Notes: generated from the letters alone by a model not told the origin. 64,000 nt of DNA from Gammaproteobacteria bacterium (GCA_029884165.1 JAOUIH010000008.1:1-64000), one strand, 5' to 3'; positions 1 to 12,151 are shown, numbered from the stretch's first letter. Numbers and translations are program-made.

Positions 1-163
1 TCCAGCACCCGCCAAAAGGAACGCAATTATCGCATATCCGGTGACGCATCCGACGGTGGGTCGAGCGTTGCGCCATCCAGGGATGATCCGTGCTCATTGC
101 CCGCTGGTTTCCCTTGCCCGTCGGTGCGAAACTTCGCGTCTGCAAATCCGCAGCGATGCACTA

Positions 164-1189
164 ATGAGCAATGCAAGAAAAGCAATTTACGCAGCCGGCG
201 CCGTGGTCGCGGCCGTGCTCGCGGTCGGCGTTTTCTTGCCGTCGACCGGTGTTGTCGAACGCCAGATTTCGACCATTGCGAACCGGTCGATAGTCTTCGC
301 ATTGATCAATGACCAGCGCCAGGCTGGCAAATGGTTGCCGTGGCCGGAGTCGGATCCCAACGTGCACCTGGAATTCGCCGGTGCACGCCGCGGCCCGGGA
401 GCCATGCTGAGCTGGGACGGCAGCATAGTGGGCAGGGGAAGTCAGACCATCGATAGCAGCCTCGCTCCGGAATATGTCCATGGCACGCTGGAGCTGGATG
501 GCATGGGCGATGGTGCCAGCCGGTTCACGCTTGCCCGCCAGGATAGCGATACGCGCGTGACCTGGCGATTCGAAACGAGATTCGGACGAAACCTGCTGCA
601 GCGCTACCTTGGCCTGATGCTCGACCGGCGGGTCGGCGCTAGCATGGAACGCGGGCTTGCGAACCTGGTCGAACTCGCGGAGAGCCTGCCACCGCATGAC
701 TTCAGCGACCTCGAAATCGAACACTTCGTTGTCGAGAGCACGGATATCGCGCTGTTGCCGACATCGAGTGAACCGCTTGCGGCGGCAATTTCCGAAGCTC
801 TTGGCGATGCGTACTTTCAAATACTCGCGTTTATCGACAGGAACGGACTCAAGGAGTCCGGTGCACCGCTCTCGATCAGCCGCGCGTTCAGCGGAGCGGA
901 ATTGCGCTTCGATGCAGGCATACCAGTACGCGGAATTTCGGACAGCACGCCGCCTACAGACGGCGCAGTGCGACTCGCCAGGACTTACGGCGGCCCCGTA
1001 ATTCGCGTGAAGCACGTAGGCTCGTACGTCGCGCTTGCACGCACGCACGACAAGATCGGCGCCTATCTCGCCGCGATGGGAATGGAACGAAACGGAGACG
1101 CGTGGGAATCCTACGTCAGCGATCCGACGCAAACCGCCGAATCAGAACTCATTACCTATCTTTATTATCCGGTCAAACCGGATCGCTGA
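164..1189 (+). CDS. Membrane-anchored SRPBCC / GyrI-like ligand-binding protein
   Basis: The 341-residue product starts with one hydrophobic helix (about residues 5-25), probably a membrane anchor. A SRPBCC (polyketide cyclase-like) domain follows to about residue 180. The C-terminal half (about 185-340) looks like a GyrI-like small-molecule-binding domain and ends in the family-typical ELITYLYYPV strand. Proteins of this two-domain type are common and functionally undefined; binding of a hydrophobic ligand is inference. The frame stays open upstream to position 41, but the ATG at 164 places the hydrophobic segment at the N-terminus as expected. No strong ribosome binding site is visible before it. 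The first 163 bases of the window hold no other gene I can support. It converges on the small gene at 1197-1568. Confidence 0.75.
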   Translation: MSNARKAIYAAGAVVAAVLAVGVFLPSTGVVERQISTIANRSIVFALINDQRQAGKWLPWPESDPNVHLEFAGARRGPGAMLSWDGSIVGRGSQTIDSSLAPEYVHGTLELDGMGDGASRFTLARQDSDTRVTWRFETRFGRNLLQRYLGLMLDRRVGASMERGLANLVELAESLPPHDFSDLEIEHFVVESTDIALLPTSSEPLAAAISEALGDAYFQILAFIDRNGLKESGAPLSISRAFSGAELRFDAGIPVRGISDSTPPTDGAVRLARTYGGPVIRVKHVGSYVALARTHDKIGAYLAAMGMERNGDAWESYVSDPTQTAESELITYLYYPVKPDR

Positions 1190-1196
1190 CAGACGT

Positions 1197-1568
1197 TCAA
1201 ACCGACTTCAGTACGACGCCACGGACTTCCGGCTGCTCCTCGCCCCTGAGCGGCAACGACTCCTGGACAGTTCCGCCCATGCGCAACGCATCCGCGTAGA
1301 GCTCGACCATCAGTTGCGCGCACTCATCGGCCTCCCTGATCGACATCTTGCGCACCGACGCCCGAATCGGGCCTTCGCCATTCAGCGGTTCGACGCGCAT
1401 CATCAGGTGTCGCAGTTCGTTGAACGTCTGCTTCATCGAAACGGAAAGATCATCCGGCTCGATGTCCTGCAGGTTGTCCTCGAACGCGGCGACCAACCGC
1501 TCTTTGATATGGCCATGCCCGGCGAGCACCGACACGGCAGCGAAGAAATCATCCTCGTGGTGGGACAT
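1197..1568 (-). CDS. Small hypothetical protein (124 aa-class)
   Basis: I do not recognise this family. The product is a soluble, acidic protein of about 123 residues, predicted largely helical, beginning MSHHEDDFFAAV, with no signal peptide, membrane helix or cysteine cluster. The ATG at 1568 was chosen over the longer frame (to 1610) because GGAG lies at the right distance before it. The gene lies downstream of ileS on the same strand after a gap of about 195 bases, so it may be co-transcribed or have its own promoter. It is convergent with the SRPBCC gene, the stop codons being seven bases apart. No function is proposed. Confidence 0.55.
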   Translation of the reverse strand: MSHHEDDFFAAVSVLAGHGHIKERLVAAFEDNLQDIEPDDLSVSMKQTFNELRHLMMRVEPLNGEGPIRASVRKMSIREADECAQLMVELYADALRMGGTVQESLPLRGEEQPEVRGVVLKSV

Positions 1569-1763
1569 TTCTACTCCAGCGCTACTTGTTTTAAACGCCG
1601 CTCGTTTCACCTCTCGGCGGCTTTATTGCGCTCTTTCCAGCCGACTGCGTCCTGCAGCCCGCGGCGTTGCCCCGTCAAACTTCCGTTTGAGTACTTTCGG
1701 TCAATCAAGGACCTGCGCAGGATTCTTATATCAATGTCAGCAGGAACTCGCAAGCCCGACTTT

Positions 1764-4907
<3,144 letters not shown>

Positions 4908-5011
4908 TTCTATTTCCGCATGCCAAAACTGTTCGCCCGCAATCGGGTCCGGCGGGGAGGTCGCCTCGACCGGTCGCTGCAACCGGTCAGTCCCCATAGC
5001 GCGCGACGAAC

Positions 5012-5046
5012 AAAAAACGCCCCGGACGCTACTCGCGTCCGGGGCG
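5012..5046 (-). terminator. Intrinsic terminator of the ileS T-box
   Basis: A perfect 12-bp stem, CGCCCCGGACGC with GCGTCCGGGGCG and a five-base loop, lies at 5018-5046 and is followed on the minus strand by six T residues (5012-5017). It stands about 105 bases before the ileS start. Its 5' arm overlaps the sequence needed for the T-box antiterminator, so the two structures exclude each other. Confidence 0.93.
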
Positions 5047-5265
5047 ATCGATTCCTATCGCGGTACCACCCGGCTTTACGAAAGCCGGCCTGGCTCCCGC
5101 CTCGATTGGCCCTGTTTCGGGGGGCTTCCGGCTGCGTCTACTCCACGTCCGTGTTTCGGGCAGCGACTCCGGGGTGATATTCGGCGGGCTCCGATCCGGG
5201 GCTCGCACCATCCCCCGGTCGCTCGAATCGGAGGGGCTCGCCTACTCGTCCCCTTCCTCGTCTTG
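5012..5265 (-). ncRNA. T-box riboswitch (ileS leader, Ile-specific, transcriptional)
   Basis: Read on the minus strand, the leader has the full T-box layout. Stem I carries GACGAGTAGG (5241-5250), an apical GGATGGTGCGAGCC segment (around 5198-5213) and a specifier loop GAATATCACC whose ATC codon (5176-5178) is isoleucine. A second AGTAG region GTGGAGTAGACGCAGCCGG (5128-5146) follows. The T-box itself, GGTGGTACCGCG, is at 5059-5070. GCCGGG just before it can pair with CCCCGG of the terminator's 5' arm, and GCGAT with ATCGC, giving the antiterminator. Uncharged tRNA-Ile would stabilise that form and allow ileS transcription. The elements and codon are seen directly; the regulatory logic is from the family. 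T-boxes are typical of Firmicutes and Actinobacteria and unusual here. Confidence 0.93.
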
Positions 5266-5271
5266 ACCGCG

Positions 5272-5300
5272 AAACTAGCCGCAAAACCGCAAAAACTCAA
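5272..5300 (-). promoter_or_regulatory. Probable sigma-70 promoter of the ileS leader
   Basis: On the minus strand TTGAGT (5295-5300) and TAGTTT (5272-5277) are separated by 17 bases, a good sigma-70 spacing. Transcription would begin near 5265, immediately before the first conserved T-box stem I sequences, which independently supports the assignment. Confidence 0.55.
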
Positions 5301-5305
5301 TACCC

Positions 5306-5333
5306 TGCCTGCTAAAGCTTGCACCGGCAGGCA
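5306..5333 (-). repeat. Inverted repeat after the FrnE-like gene; related copy at 8941
   Basis: TGCCTGC and GCAGGCA form a 7-bp inverted repeat around a 14-base loop just past the stop codon of the FrnE-like gene. It could end that transcript, though no clean T-run follows. The segment 5313-5336 matches 8941-8964 at 21 of 24 bases, so it may be a dispersed element. Confidence 0.4.
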
Positions 5334-5338
5334 CCGGC

Positions 5339-6058
5339 TCAGTGCAGGGTCGGGGATACCTCGAGATCGCTCTCCGCGCCGAACATTGCCCGGTCGAACA
5401 CGTTCAAGAGTATTTCCGTCGACTGCGCGCCCATGACGAACAGGCGCTTGTTGACCAGGAAATCAGGAACGCCCGACACGCCTCCTTTCCTGACCTGCGC
5501 CTCCTGCGACAGCACGAGCTGCTTCGACAAGTCGTCCTCGAGCGCCGCGTCGACGTCCTTCGGCACGAGTCCGGCCCGGGCGGCGAGCGCCAGCAGGACG
5601 TCATGTTCCGAGACATCCAGACCGTCGGTGAAGAACGCCCTCAGGATGCTCTCGGCGAGCCCGGTCGTATCGGCTCCCTGCTCCTCGGCCAGTTTCATGA
5701 GCCGGTGGGCGTTGAGCGTATTCGGAACCCGGCGAATCCGGTCGAAACGGAAATCGATGCCGACGGCCCGGCCGGCGGCCGCCAGCTGCTGCAGGCCGGG
5801 CTCGATCATCTCGCGCTCCCCGAATTTCGCCCGCAGGTACTCGTCGAAGTCCATGCCGCTCGCCGGCATATCCGGGTTCAGCTGAAACGGGTACCAGCTG
5901 ACCAGCACGGGCCCGAGCACGCGGGTCAGGGCGTCATCCAGGCGCCGCTTGCCCAGGTAGCTCCACGGGCAAATCAGGTCGGCGATGACGTCTACCTGCA
6001 GCGTGGCTGGCGACACCTTATCCTGTCCTGCTGGTTTCGTAATGGCCGGGTCGATCAT
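5339..6058 (-). CDS. FrnE-like DsbA-family oxidoreductase
   Basis: The 239-residue protein has a thioredoxin fold with a large helical insert, typical of the cytoplasmic FrnE / 2-hydroxychromene-2-carboxylate isomerase-related DSBA group. The motif CPWSYLGKRR stands near residue 30, directly after the first strand, and the cis-proline loop GVSGVPDFLV lies near residue 195. Unlike DsbA's CPHC, the active site has one cysteine with serine at the fourth position (CPWS). There is no signal peptide. FrnE relatives act in thiol redox or disulfide rearrangement in the cytosol; the substrate here is unknown. It is read towards the ileS leader, about 40 bases upstream of the leader's promoter. Confidence 0.85.
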   Translation of the reverse strand: MIDPAITKPAGQDKVSPATLQVDVIADLICPWSYLGKRRLDDALTRVLGPVLVSWYPFQLNPDMPASGMDFDEYLRAKFGEREMIEPGLQQLAAAGRAVGIDFRFDRIRRVPNTLNAHRLMKLAEEQGADTTGLAESILRAFFTDGLDVSEHDVLLALAARAGLVPKDVDAALEDDLSKQLVLSQEAQVRKGGVSGVPDFLVNKRLFVMGAQSTEILLNVFDRAMFGAESDLEVSPTLH

Positions 6059-6221
6059 TGCAGCTCGTCTGAACCTCCGCGTTGGATTCGAGATGCGGGC
6101 GTGGCGGCCTATTTCAAGGAATCGGGGCCCTCGCTACCCGCTCCTTGGTATTGGAACGCGCCCGGGGAACAAAGTTTTGCGGAGCCGCCCGGCGTTTCGG
6201 CCGCCAAAAGCGCGAAAACGT

Positions 6222-6243
6222 CGGAATTTTCCGGAAAATACCG
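6222..6243. repeat. 22-base near-perfect palindrome
   Basis: The core ATTTTCCGGAAAAT is perfectly symmetric and is flanked by CGG and CCG arms with one A/A mismatch. It lies in the divergent intergenic region about 165 bases before the FrnE-like start. The right half (TCCGG, AAAATA, CCGGA, then T5) could also fold as a weak plus-strand terminator. An operator role is inference. Confidence 0.4.
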
Positions 6244-6441
6244 GATTTTTGCGCCTATTGGCGACCAGTTTGCGCAATATATGCTGGCGGTACCGCCATC
6301 GCGGCACGGCCCGGCTGCCAGCCGGCTTGCCAGGCAGGCTGCGCGTCGAGGGAGACGACCCGCGCGCTGAATCCGGGCCCATAGCCGGGCGTGGCGAAAC
6401 CGGGACTGGCGCGCGAGACTCCACCGGTCGGTCTCCGGGTC

Positions 6442-6474
6442 CTGGCGTTACAAATTGTTGCAATATTACGCCAG
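6442..6474. promoter_or_regulatory. Interrupted inverted repeat upstream of msrP, possible operator
   Basis: CTGGCGT (6442-6448) and ACGCCAG (6468-6474) are perfect inverted arms around a 19-base AT-rich centre, ending 43 bases before the msrP start. The AT-rich centre stands out from the GC-rich surroundings. It may bind a regulator of msrPQ, for example a response regulator, but no specific match is recognised. Confidence 0.35.
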
Positions 6475-6517
6475 CCGGTCCGGTCTAATTCCGTGACATC
6501 TTTGGGAGACATACCGC

Positions 6518-7474
6518 GTGCTGATCCAGAAACCGTCCGACATCCGCCCATCCGAGATCACCAGCCGGGATAATTACCTGAACCGGAGGCGATTTCTCGA
6601 AGCCGGGATCGCGGCCGGCAGCGCATTCGTCGCCGGACCTGCGTTCCCTGCGCTCCTGCCGCAGCGCGCACGGGCCGCGCTCGAGTTCGGCTCCAGCGAG
6701 TACAGCACCGACGAGCCGCCGAATAGTTACGAGGAAATTACCACCTACAACAATTATTACGAGTTCGGTACCGACAAGGCGGATCCGCAGCGGAATGCGC
6801 AGGATTTCGAGACCCGCCCATGGACGATTACCGTCGACGGGCATGCGGAAGTCACCGGCCGCTTCGACCTCGATGATTTCGTAAAGCCGCACGCGCTCCA
6901 GGAGCGCATCTACCGAATGCGCTGCGTCGAGGCCTGGTCGATGGTCATTCCGTGGGTCGGCATTCCCCTGGTGGACCTCGTCCGGCATTTCCGGCCGACG
7001 GCCGCGGCGAAATACGTCCTGTTCGAGTCCCTGCACGATCCCGAGCGCATGCCCGGCCAGAGTTCCCGCGTCCTTCGCTGGCCCTACCGCGAAGCGCTGA
7101 CGATTGCCGAGGCCACGAACGTGCTGCCGATCCTGGCCGTCGGCCTGTACGGTGAAGTCCTGCCGAACCAGAACGGCGCGCCTCTTCGGCTCGTCGTACC
7201 CTGGAAGTACGGCTTCAAGGGGATCAAGGGCATCGTCCGGATGAGCTTCGTCGAGACGCAGCCACGGACCACCTGGGAGATGGCGGCGCCGAACGAGTAC
7301 GGTTTCTATGCCAACGTCAATCCGGGCGTGAACCATCCGCGTTGGAGCCAGGCGATGGAGCGCCGCATCGGGTCGAGTCTGTTCGCGCCAAAGCAGCCGA
7401 CGCTCATGTGGAACGGCTACGGCGAGCAGGTCGCGCAGTTGTACGAGGGCCTCGATCTCCGCAGGAATTTCTAG
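6518..7474 (+). CDS. msrP: Protein-methionine-sulfoxide reductase catalytic subunit MsrP
   Basis: A periplasmic molybdoenzyme that reduces methionine sulfoxide in oxidised envelope proteins, receiving electrons from MsrQ. The 318-residue protein has a Tat signal (RRRFLEAG, about residues 23-30, followed by a hydrophobic stretch ending ARA). The sulfite oxidase-fold core contains YRMRCVEAWSMVIPWVG, whose cysteine binds the molybdenum of the molybdopterin cofactor. The C-terminal WKYGFKGIKGIVRMSFVETQP is typical of the YedY/MsrP family. The start is GTG at 6518, eight bases after GGGAG. msrQ follows after 12 bases, so the two are co-transcribed. Family identity is clear. Confidence 0.96.
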   Translation: MLIQKPSDIRPSEITSRDNYLNRRRFLEAGIAAGSAFVAGPAFPALLPQRARAALEFGSSEYSTDEPPNSYEEITTYNNYYEFGTDKADPQRNAQDFETRPWTITVDGHAEVTGRFDLDDFVKPHALQERIYRMRCVEAWSMVIPWVGIPLVDLVRHFRPTAAAKYVLFESLHDPERMPGQSSRVLRWPYREALTIAEATNVLPILAVGLYGEVLPNQNGAPLRLVVPWKYGFKGIKGIVRMSFVETQPRTTWEMAAPNEYGFYANVNPGVNHPRWSQAMERRIGSSLFAPKQPTLMWNGYGEQVAQLYEGLDLRRNF

Positions 7475-7486
7475 GCGACGCGAGGT

Positions 7487-8134
7487 TTGGACACGCTCAC
7501 AAAGGTCCTCTACGTCGGCAAGCCCGTCGTATTCCTGCTGTGTCTCGTGCCGGCGGCGACGATTGTTGCGCAGGCGTTCGGCCTTGCCGGCGGACTGGGC
7601 GCCAATCCGATAGAGGCGATCCAGGACCATTTCGGCAACTGGGGGCTGCGATTCATCCTGATCGCACTCGCCGTGACGCCGCTGCGGCTGATCTCCGGGC
7701 GCAACTGGATCGGGCGCTTTCGCCGCATGCTGGGCCTTTTCGCGTTTTTCTACGTTGCTATGCATTTCCTCGCCTGGCTCGTGCTCGACCAGTCCATGAA
7801 CTGGCAGGCCATCATCGCCGACATATCGGAGCGGCCGTTCATCACGATCGGATTCGCTGCCCTCGTTATGCTAAGCGCGATGGCGGCGACCTCTACCACT
7901 GGAATGCGGCGGCGGCTCGGCCGGCGCTGGCAACAGCTGCACAACGGGGTTTACGCGGTCGGCGCACTCGGTGTCTGGCATTACTGGTGGCAAGTGAAGG
8001 CCGACATCCGTGAACCGCTCGTTTATGCGCTGGTCCTTGCGGCGCTGCTCGCATATCGAGCCTGGTACAGGCTCCGTGGGCGTAAGCGTGCACAAGCGAG
8101 GGCGCACGCTCGGGCATTTGATTCGGCCGGCTGA
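7487..8134 (+). CDS. msrQ: MsrPQ system heme-binding membrane subunit MsrQ
   Basis: An inner-membrane b-type cytochrome that passes electrons from the respiratory chain to MsrP. The 215-residue protein is built of about six hydrophobic helices and contains the ferric reductase-like histidines, for example in FYVAMHFLAW and QQLHNGVYAVGALGVWHYWW. It ends in a basic tail (RGRKRAQARAHARA). The probable start is TTG at 7487, behind a weak purine-rich site, 12 bases after the msrP stop. Spacing and function make an msrPQ operon certain enough. Confidence 0.95.
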   Translation: MDTLTKVLYVGKPVVFLLCLVPAATIVAQAFGLAGGLGANPIEAIQDHFGNWGLRFILIALAVTPLRLISGRNWIGRFRRMLGLFAFFYVAMHFLAWLVLDQSMNWQAIIADISERPFITIGFAALVMLSAMAATSTTGMRRRLGRRWQQLHNGVYAVGALGVWHYWWQVKADIREPLVYALVLAALLAYRAWYRLRGRKRAQARAHARAFDSAG

Positions 8135-8184
8135 TCTGCTAGGGTCTTGGTCGCCCGGCCAGGGCTGCGACAGGGAATCCGGAC

Positions 8185-8943
8185 ATGGCGCAATCTGCGT
8201 GGGGCCATTTCAAAAAGACCCCGACTTTTCTTCGCATCAAGCTGTTTCTCAAGCGCTTGCGCGGACGTGAGCTGTGGCTGAAGCCGGAAGTTCGAAGGGC
8301 CGCCGTCAAATCCTGCGGCTGGTGGTTCGATCCTGACTCCCTCGGCGAGGGCGCGGTCGTCTATTCGCTCGGCGTCGGACAGGACATCGGATTCGAGGCA
8401 GGGCTTATCGATGAGTTCGGTGCCGAGGTCCATGCATTCGACCCGACCCCATCGTCGATCGATCTGTGCGAGAGCATGCAGCCCCCCGCCGGTTTCCGGT
8501 TCCATCCCTGGGCCATTACGGCTGTGGACGGCAGCATCCGCTTCTATCCGCGCGAACGGAGGGATGGCAGCGCCTCGACGGCGATGTATACGACCGTGGC
8601 CGAAGCCGGCGTCGCCAGGGACGCCATCGATGTGCCGACTTTTACCCTGCAATCGGTGGCGCGAAAGCTCGGGCACGCCCGGATCGACCTTCTGAAAATG
8701 GATATCGAAGGCGCCGAATACGAAGTCCTTGAAGGGCTGCTGGACTCGCCACTGTTGCCCACCCAGCTGCTGGTCGAGTTCCATCACAGGTTTCCCGGCC
8801 TGGGGACGAAGAAAACGGCCGATATCATCAGGCGCCTGCACGACATCGGCTACCGGATCTTCGTCGTGGCCGAGACCGGCCGTGAACTCGGCTTCATCAG
8901 GCAGCAAGAGACGCAGGCGGATGCACCAGCGCTTACCCGGTAA
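8185..8943 (+). CDS. FkbM family methyltransferase
   Basis: The 252-residue protein has the FkbM SAM-dependent methyltransferase layout. A basic N-terminal segment leads to the SAM-binding strand VYSLGVGQDIGFEAGLIDEFGAEVHAFDPTP (about residues 57-88). The diagnostic LLKMDIEGAEYEVLEGL follows near residue 170. FkbM relatives O-methylate sugars, lipids or secondary metabolites; the acceptor here cannot be told from sequence. No biosynthetic cluster surrounds it. A possible promoter, TTGATT with TAGGGT 16 bases apart, lies about 35-70 bases upstream, so the gene is probably expressed separately from msrPQ. Confidence 0.88.
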   Translation: MAQSAWGHFKKTPTFLRIKLFLKRLRGRELWLKPEVRRAAVKSCGWWFDPDSLGEGAVVYSLGVGQDIGFEAGLIDEFGAEVHAFDPTPSSIDLCESMQPPAGFRFHPWAITAVDGSIRFYPRERRDGSASTAMYTTVAEAGVARDAIDVPTFTLQSVARKLGHARIDLLKMDIEGAEYEVLEGLLDSPLLPTQLLVEFHHRFPGLGTKKTADIIRRLHDIGYRIFVVAETGRELGFIRQQETQADAPALTR

Positions 8944-8964
8944 AGCCTGCGCCGGCAGGAACCG
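8941..8964 (+). repeat. Copy of the 24-base element also seen at 5313-5336
   Basis: This segment starts in the stop codon of the FkbM gene and contains a small hairpin, CCTGC GCCG GCAGG. It matches 5313-5336 at 21 of 24 positions. Both copies sit immediately downstream of a gene, which suits a small dispersed or transcription-end element, but two copies in one window is weak evidence. Confidence 0.35.
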
Positions 8965-8974
8965 AATCCTGAAA

Positions 8975-9178
8975 TTGCATCGATACGTCTTCAGTGTGCT
9001 GGCTTGCCTGTCGCTGGCCGCCTGCGCGTCCGACGGTGCTCCGCCCCGGCGCACGCCGCCCGGCGACCGGTGTCCTCACGGCTTCAGCCTGGTCTGTTTC
9101 GACAAGGAAGCGCCTGAATCCGGCCCCGTGGTCGACGATCGCTTTTGCCGCTGCGAGCGCGTACTCGACATGCCCTGA
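8975..9178 (+). CDS. Small cysteine-rich lipoprotein
   Basis: The 67-residue product starts LHRYVFSVLACLSLAAC, a lipoprotein signal with lipobox LAAC near residue 16. The mature part is about 52 residues and has four cysteines in the order DRCP, LVCF, RFCRCE, which could form two disulfides in the periplasm. The start is uncertain: TTG at 8975 or, with better spacing to AGGA, CTG at 8969. I do not recognise the family. It follows the FkbM gene by about 30 bases and precedes the Gdt1-like gene by about 100. Confidence 0.6.
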   Translation: MHRYVFSVLACLSLAACASDGAPPRRTPPGDRCPHGFSLVCFDKEAPESGPVVDDRFCRCERVLDMP

Positions 9179-9277
9179 CGGTGGCGGCAGCGGCTTTCAT
9201 AGCGTGACGGAGACTTGACGGCGCTGGCCGAAACGGGGATTTTCGGCGCTTGCGCGTCATCTCGCGGGAGCTCCCCG

Positions 9278-9553
9278 ATGGACCTGAAGACAGCCGCCGT
9301 CATCTTCGCCTCGGTATTCGTCGCCGAACTGGGCGACAAGACCCAGCTCGCAACGCTACTGTTCGCGTCTGACCAGGCGATCGATAAATTGACCGTGTTC
9401 CTGGCCGCGTCAGTCGCGCTGGTGCTTTCGGTAGCGATCGCAGTTGCCGCCGGCGAAATCGTGTCGCGCTACGTCAGCCCCGCCGTGCTGCAATACATTG
9501 CGGGCGTCGGGTTCATCGCGATCGGTGCCTGGACACTGGTTTCGGCAGGGTAG
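9278..9553 (+). CDS. Half-length Gdt1/TMEM165 (UPF0016) family transporter
   Basis: A 91-residue inner-membrane protein with three predicted helices. Helix 1 carries the hallmark FVAELGDKTQLATLL (E-x-G-D-K-T) that forms the cation site in UPF0016 / Gdt1 proteins, which export Mn2+ or exchange Ca2+. Most family members have two such repeats in one chain; this one has a single repeat and would need to dimerise. ATG 9278 follows GCGGGAG at good spacing. I looked for a yybP-ykoY Mn riboswitch in the roughly 100 bases upstream and saw none. The metal specificity is inferred. Confidence 0.85.
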   Translation: MDLKTAAVIFASVFVAELGDKTQLATLLFASDQAIDKLTVFLAASVALVLSVAIAVAAGEIVSRYVSPAVLQYIAGVGFIAIGAWTLVSAG

Positions 9554-9603
9554 CCGGCCTGACAGGCAGGGATGCTGGCAGCTGGCCGGCAGGAGGAAGA
9601 GCC

Positions 9604-10068
9604 ATGCGATTCTCCCATTTCGCCGTGCGCGCGGTCGGGTTCGCCGCATTGTACTGGCTGCTCGAGTCCGCACTGCATGCACTGGTATTCGATGGAACGT
9701 CGTTCGAGTTCTGGCCGGCGGATCCGAACGAACTGTCGATGCGGCTGACCATAGTCGTTCTCATCGTCCTGTTCGGATGTTACGCCGACGGGCGCACGCG
9801 AGCGCTGCTGCGCAAAGAACGCGAAAAACAGGAGGTTTTCAACGCGACCGTAAGCTCGGCAATGCACATCATCAACAACCTGCTGAACCAGATGCAGTAC
9901 TTCAAGATGAAGGCCGAGGACTCCGGCGAATTCGACCGGGCGACGCTCGATCTTTATGATCGCACGATGGATGAGGGCCAGGAGCTGCTCGCACGACTCA
10001 GTTCGGTCGATGAATTGAGCGAAGACACGATCCGTCTGGCGGTCCACCCGGACTCCCTGAAAAAATAG
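9604..10068 (+). CDS. Membrane protein with a kinase-like dimerisation helix, no ATPase domain
   Basis: The 154-residue protein has two membrane helices (about residues 8-30 and 46-63). A cytoplasmic coiled-coil region follows with NATVSSAMHIINNLLNQMQYFKMKA near residue 80-105. The histidine followed by NN resembles the DHp/phospho-acceptor helix of some histidine kinases, but the catalytic ATPase domain is absent; the gene ends normally rather than being broken. It could be a phosphotransfer or dimerisation partner, or simply an unrelated helical hairpin. GGAGGAAGAGCC gives a strong ribosome binding site. It lies 50 bases after the Gdt1-like gene. Confidence 0.6.
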   Translation: MRFSHFAVRAVGFAALYWLLESALHALVFDGTSFEFWPADPNELSMRLTIVVLIVLFGCYADGRTRALLRKEREKQEVFNATVSSAMHIINNLLNQMQYFKMKAEDSGEFDRATLDLYDRTMDEGQELLARLSSVDELSEDTIRLAVHPDSLKK

Positions 10069-10123
10069 TCGCGCGACCCGGCCCGCGCTTTGCTTCCAGG
10101 TTTTTACCCGAGGACTGCCACCC

Positions 10124-10303
10124 ATGACTCGAAAACTGCTGAATCTCGCGCCGTTCGTCGCCCTCGCCCTGGCCGCCTGCGAACCGGAAGTGGGCTCGGA
10201 CGCCTGGTGCAAGAACATGGAAGACAAGCCGAAAGGCGACTGGACCGCCAACGAAGCCGTCGATTACGCCAAGTACTGCGTGATGGAACTCGACAAAGAA
10301 TAA
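10124..10303 (+). CDS. DUF3012-type small lipoprotein
   Basis: The 59-residue product has a lipoprotein signal ending in the lipobox LAAC (about residue 19). The mature part EPEVGSDAWCKNMEDKPKGDWTANEAVDYAKYC matches my memory of DUF3012, a very short family with conserved tryptophans, a KPKGDWTANEA block and two cysteines. Its function is unknown; it should sit at the inner leaflet of the outer membrane or in the inner membrane. It is the last plus-strand gene before the bidirectional terminator shared with groL. Confidence 0.8.
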   Translation: MTRKLLNLAPFVALALAACEPEVGSDAWCKNMEDKPKGDWTANEAVDYAKYCVMELDKE

Positions 10304-10413
10304 GCTTTCGCCCAGCAACTTTGACCCTGAGCCGCGCGCGTCGCACCTGACCGGCGTCTCCGATCCATCCGCGCACCCCGAGCCGGCGACCCGCTCCGGA
10401 CCCGTGCCACGGC

Positions 10414-10445
10414 AAAAAAAAGCCCCGCCGTAGCGGGGCTTTTTG
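10414..10445. terminator. Bidirectional terminator between the DUF3012 gene and groL
   Basis: AGCCCCGC and GCGGGGCT pair around a CGTA loop (10421-10440), with an A8 run before and a T5 run after. It can end the groSL transcript on the minus strand and the lipoprotein transcript on the plus strand. Confidence 0.9.
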
Positions 10446-10466
10446 TCTTCCGCCGTTGCGGGCGAC

Positions 10467-12101
<1,635 letters not shown>

Positions 12102-12151
12102 TTAATTAATCCTCTTTAACTTGAATTCTGAATCGTTGGATGGTCCGACTC

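Larger units (their letters stand above)
6059..6517. other. Intergenic region between the FrnE-like gene and msrP
   Basis: This 459-base stretch separates two divergent genes and has no convincing gene. It holds a 22-base near-palindrome (6222-6243) and a 33-base interrupted inverted repeat (6442-6474), both annotated separately, and the msrP ribosome binding site TTTGGGAGAC at about 6500-6509. Short open frames here lack supported starts and are not called. Confidence 0.6.

Noticed and set aside
9170..9277. Possible yybP-ykoY manganese riboswitch before the Gdt1-like gene
   Set aside because: The expected conserved segments were not found; the sequence seems too short and lacks the known pairing elements.
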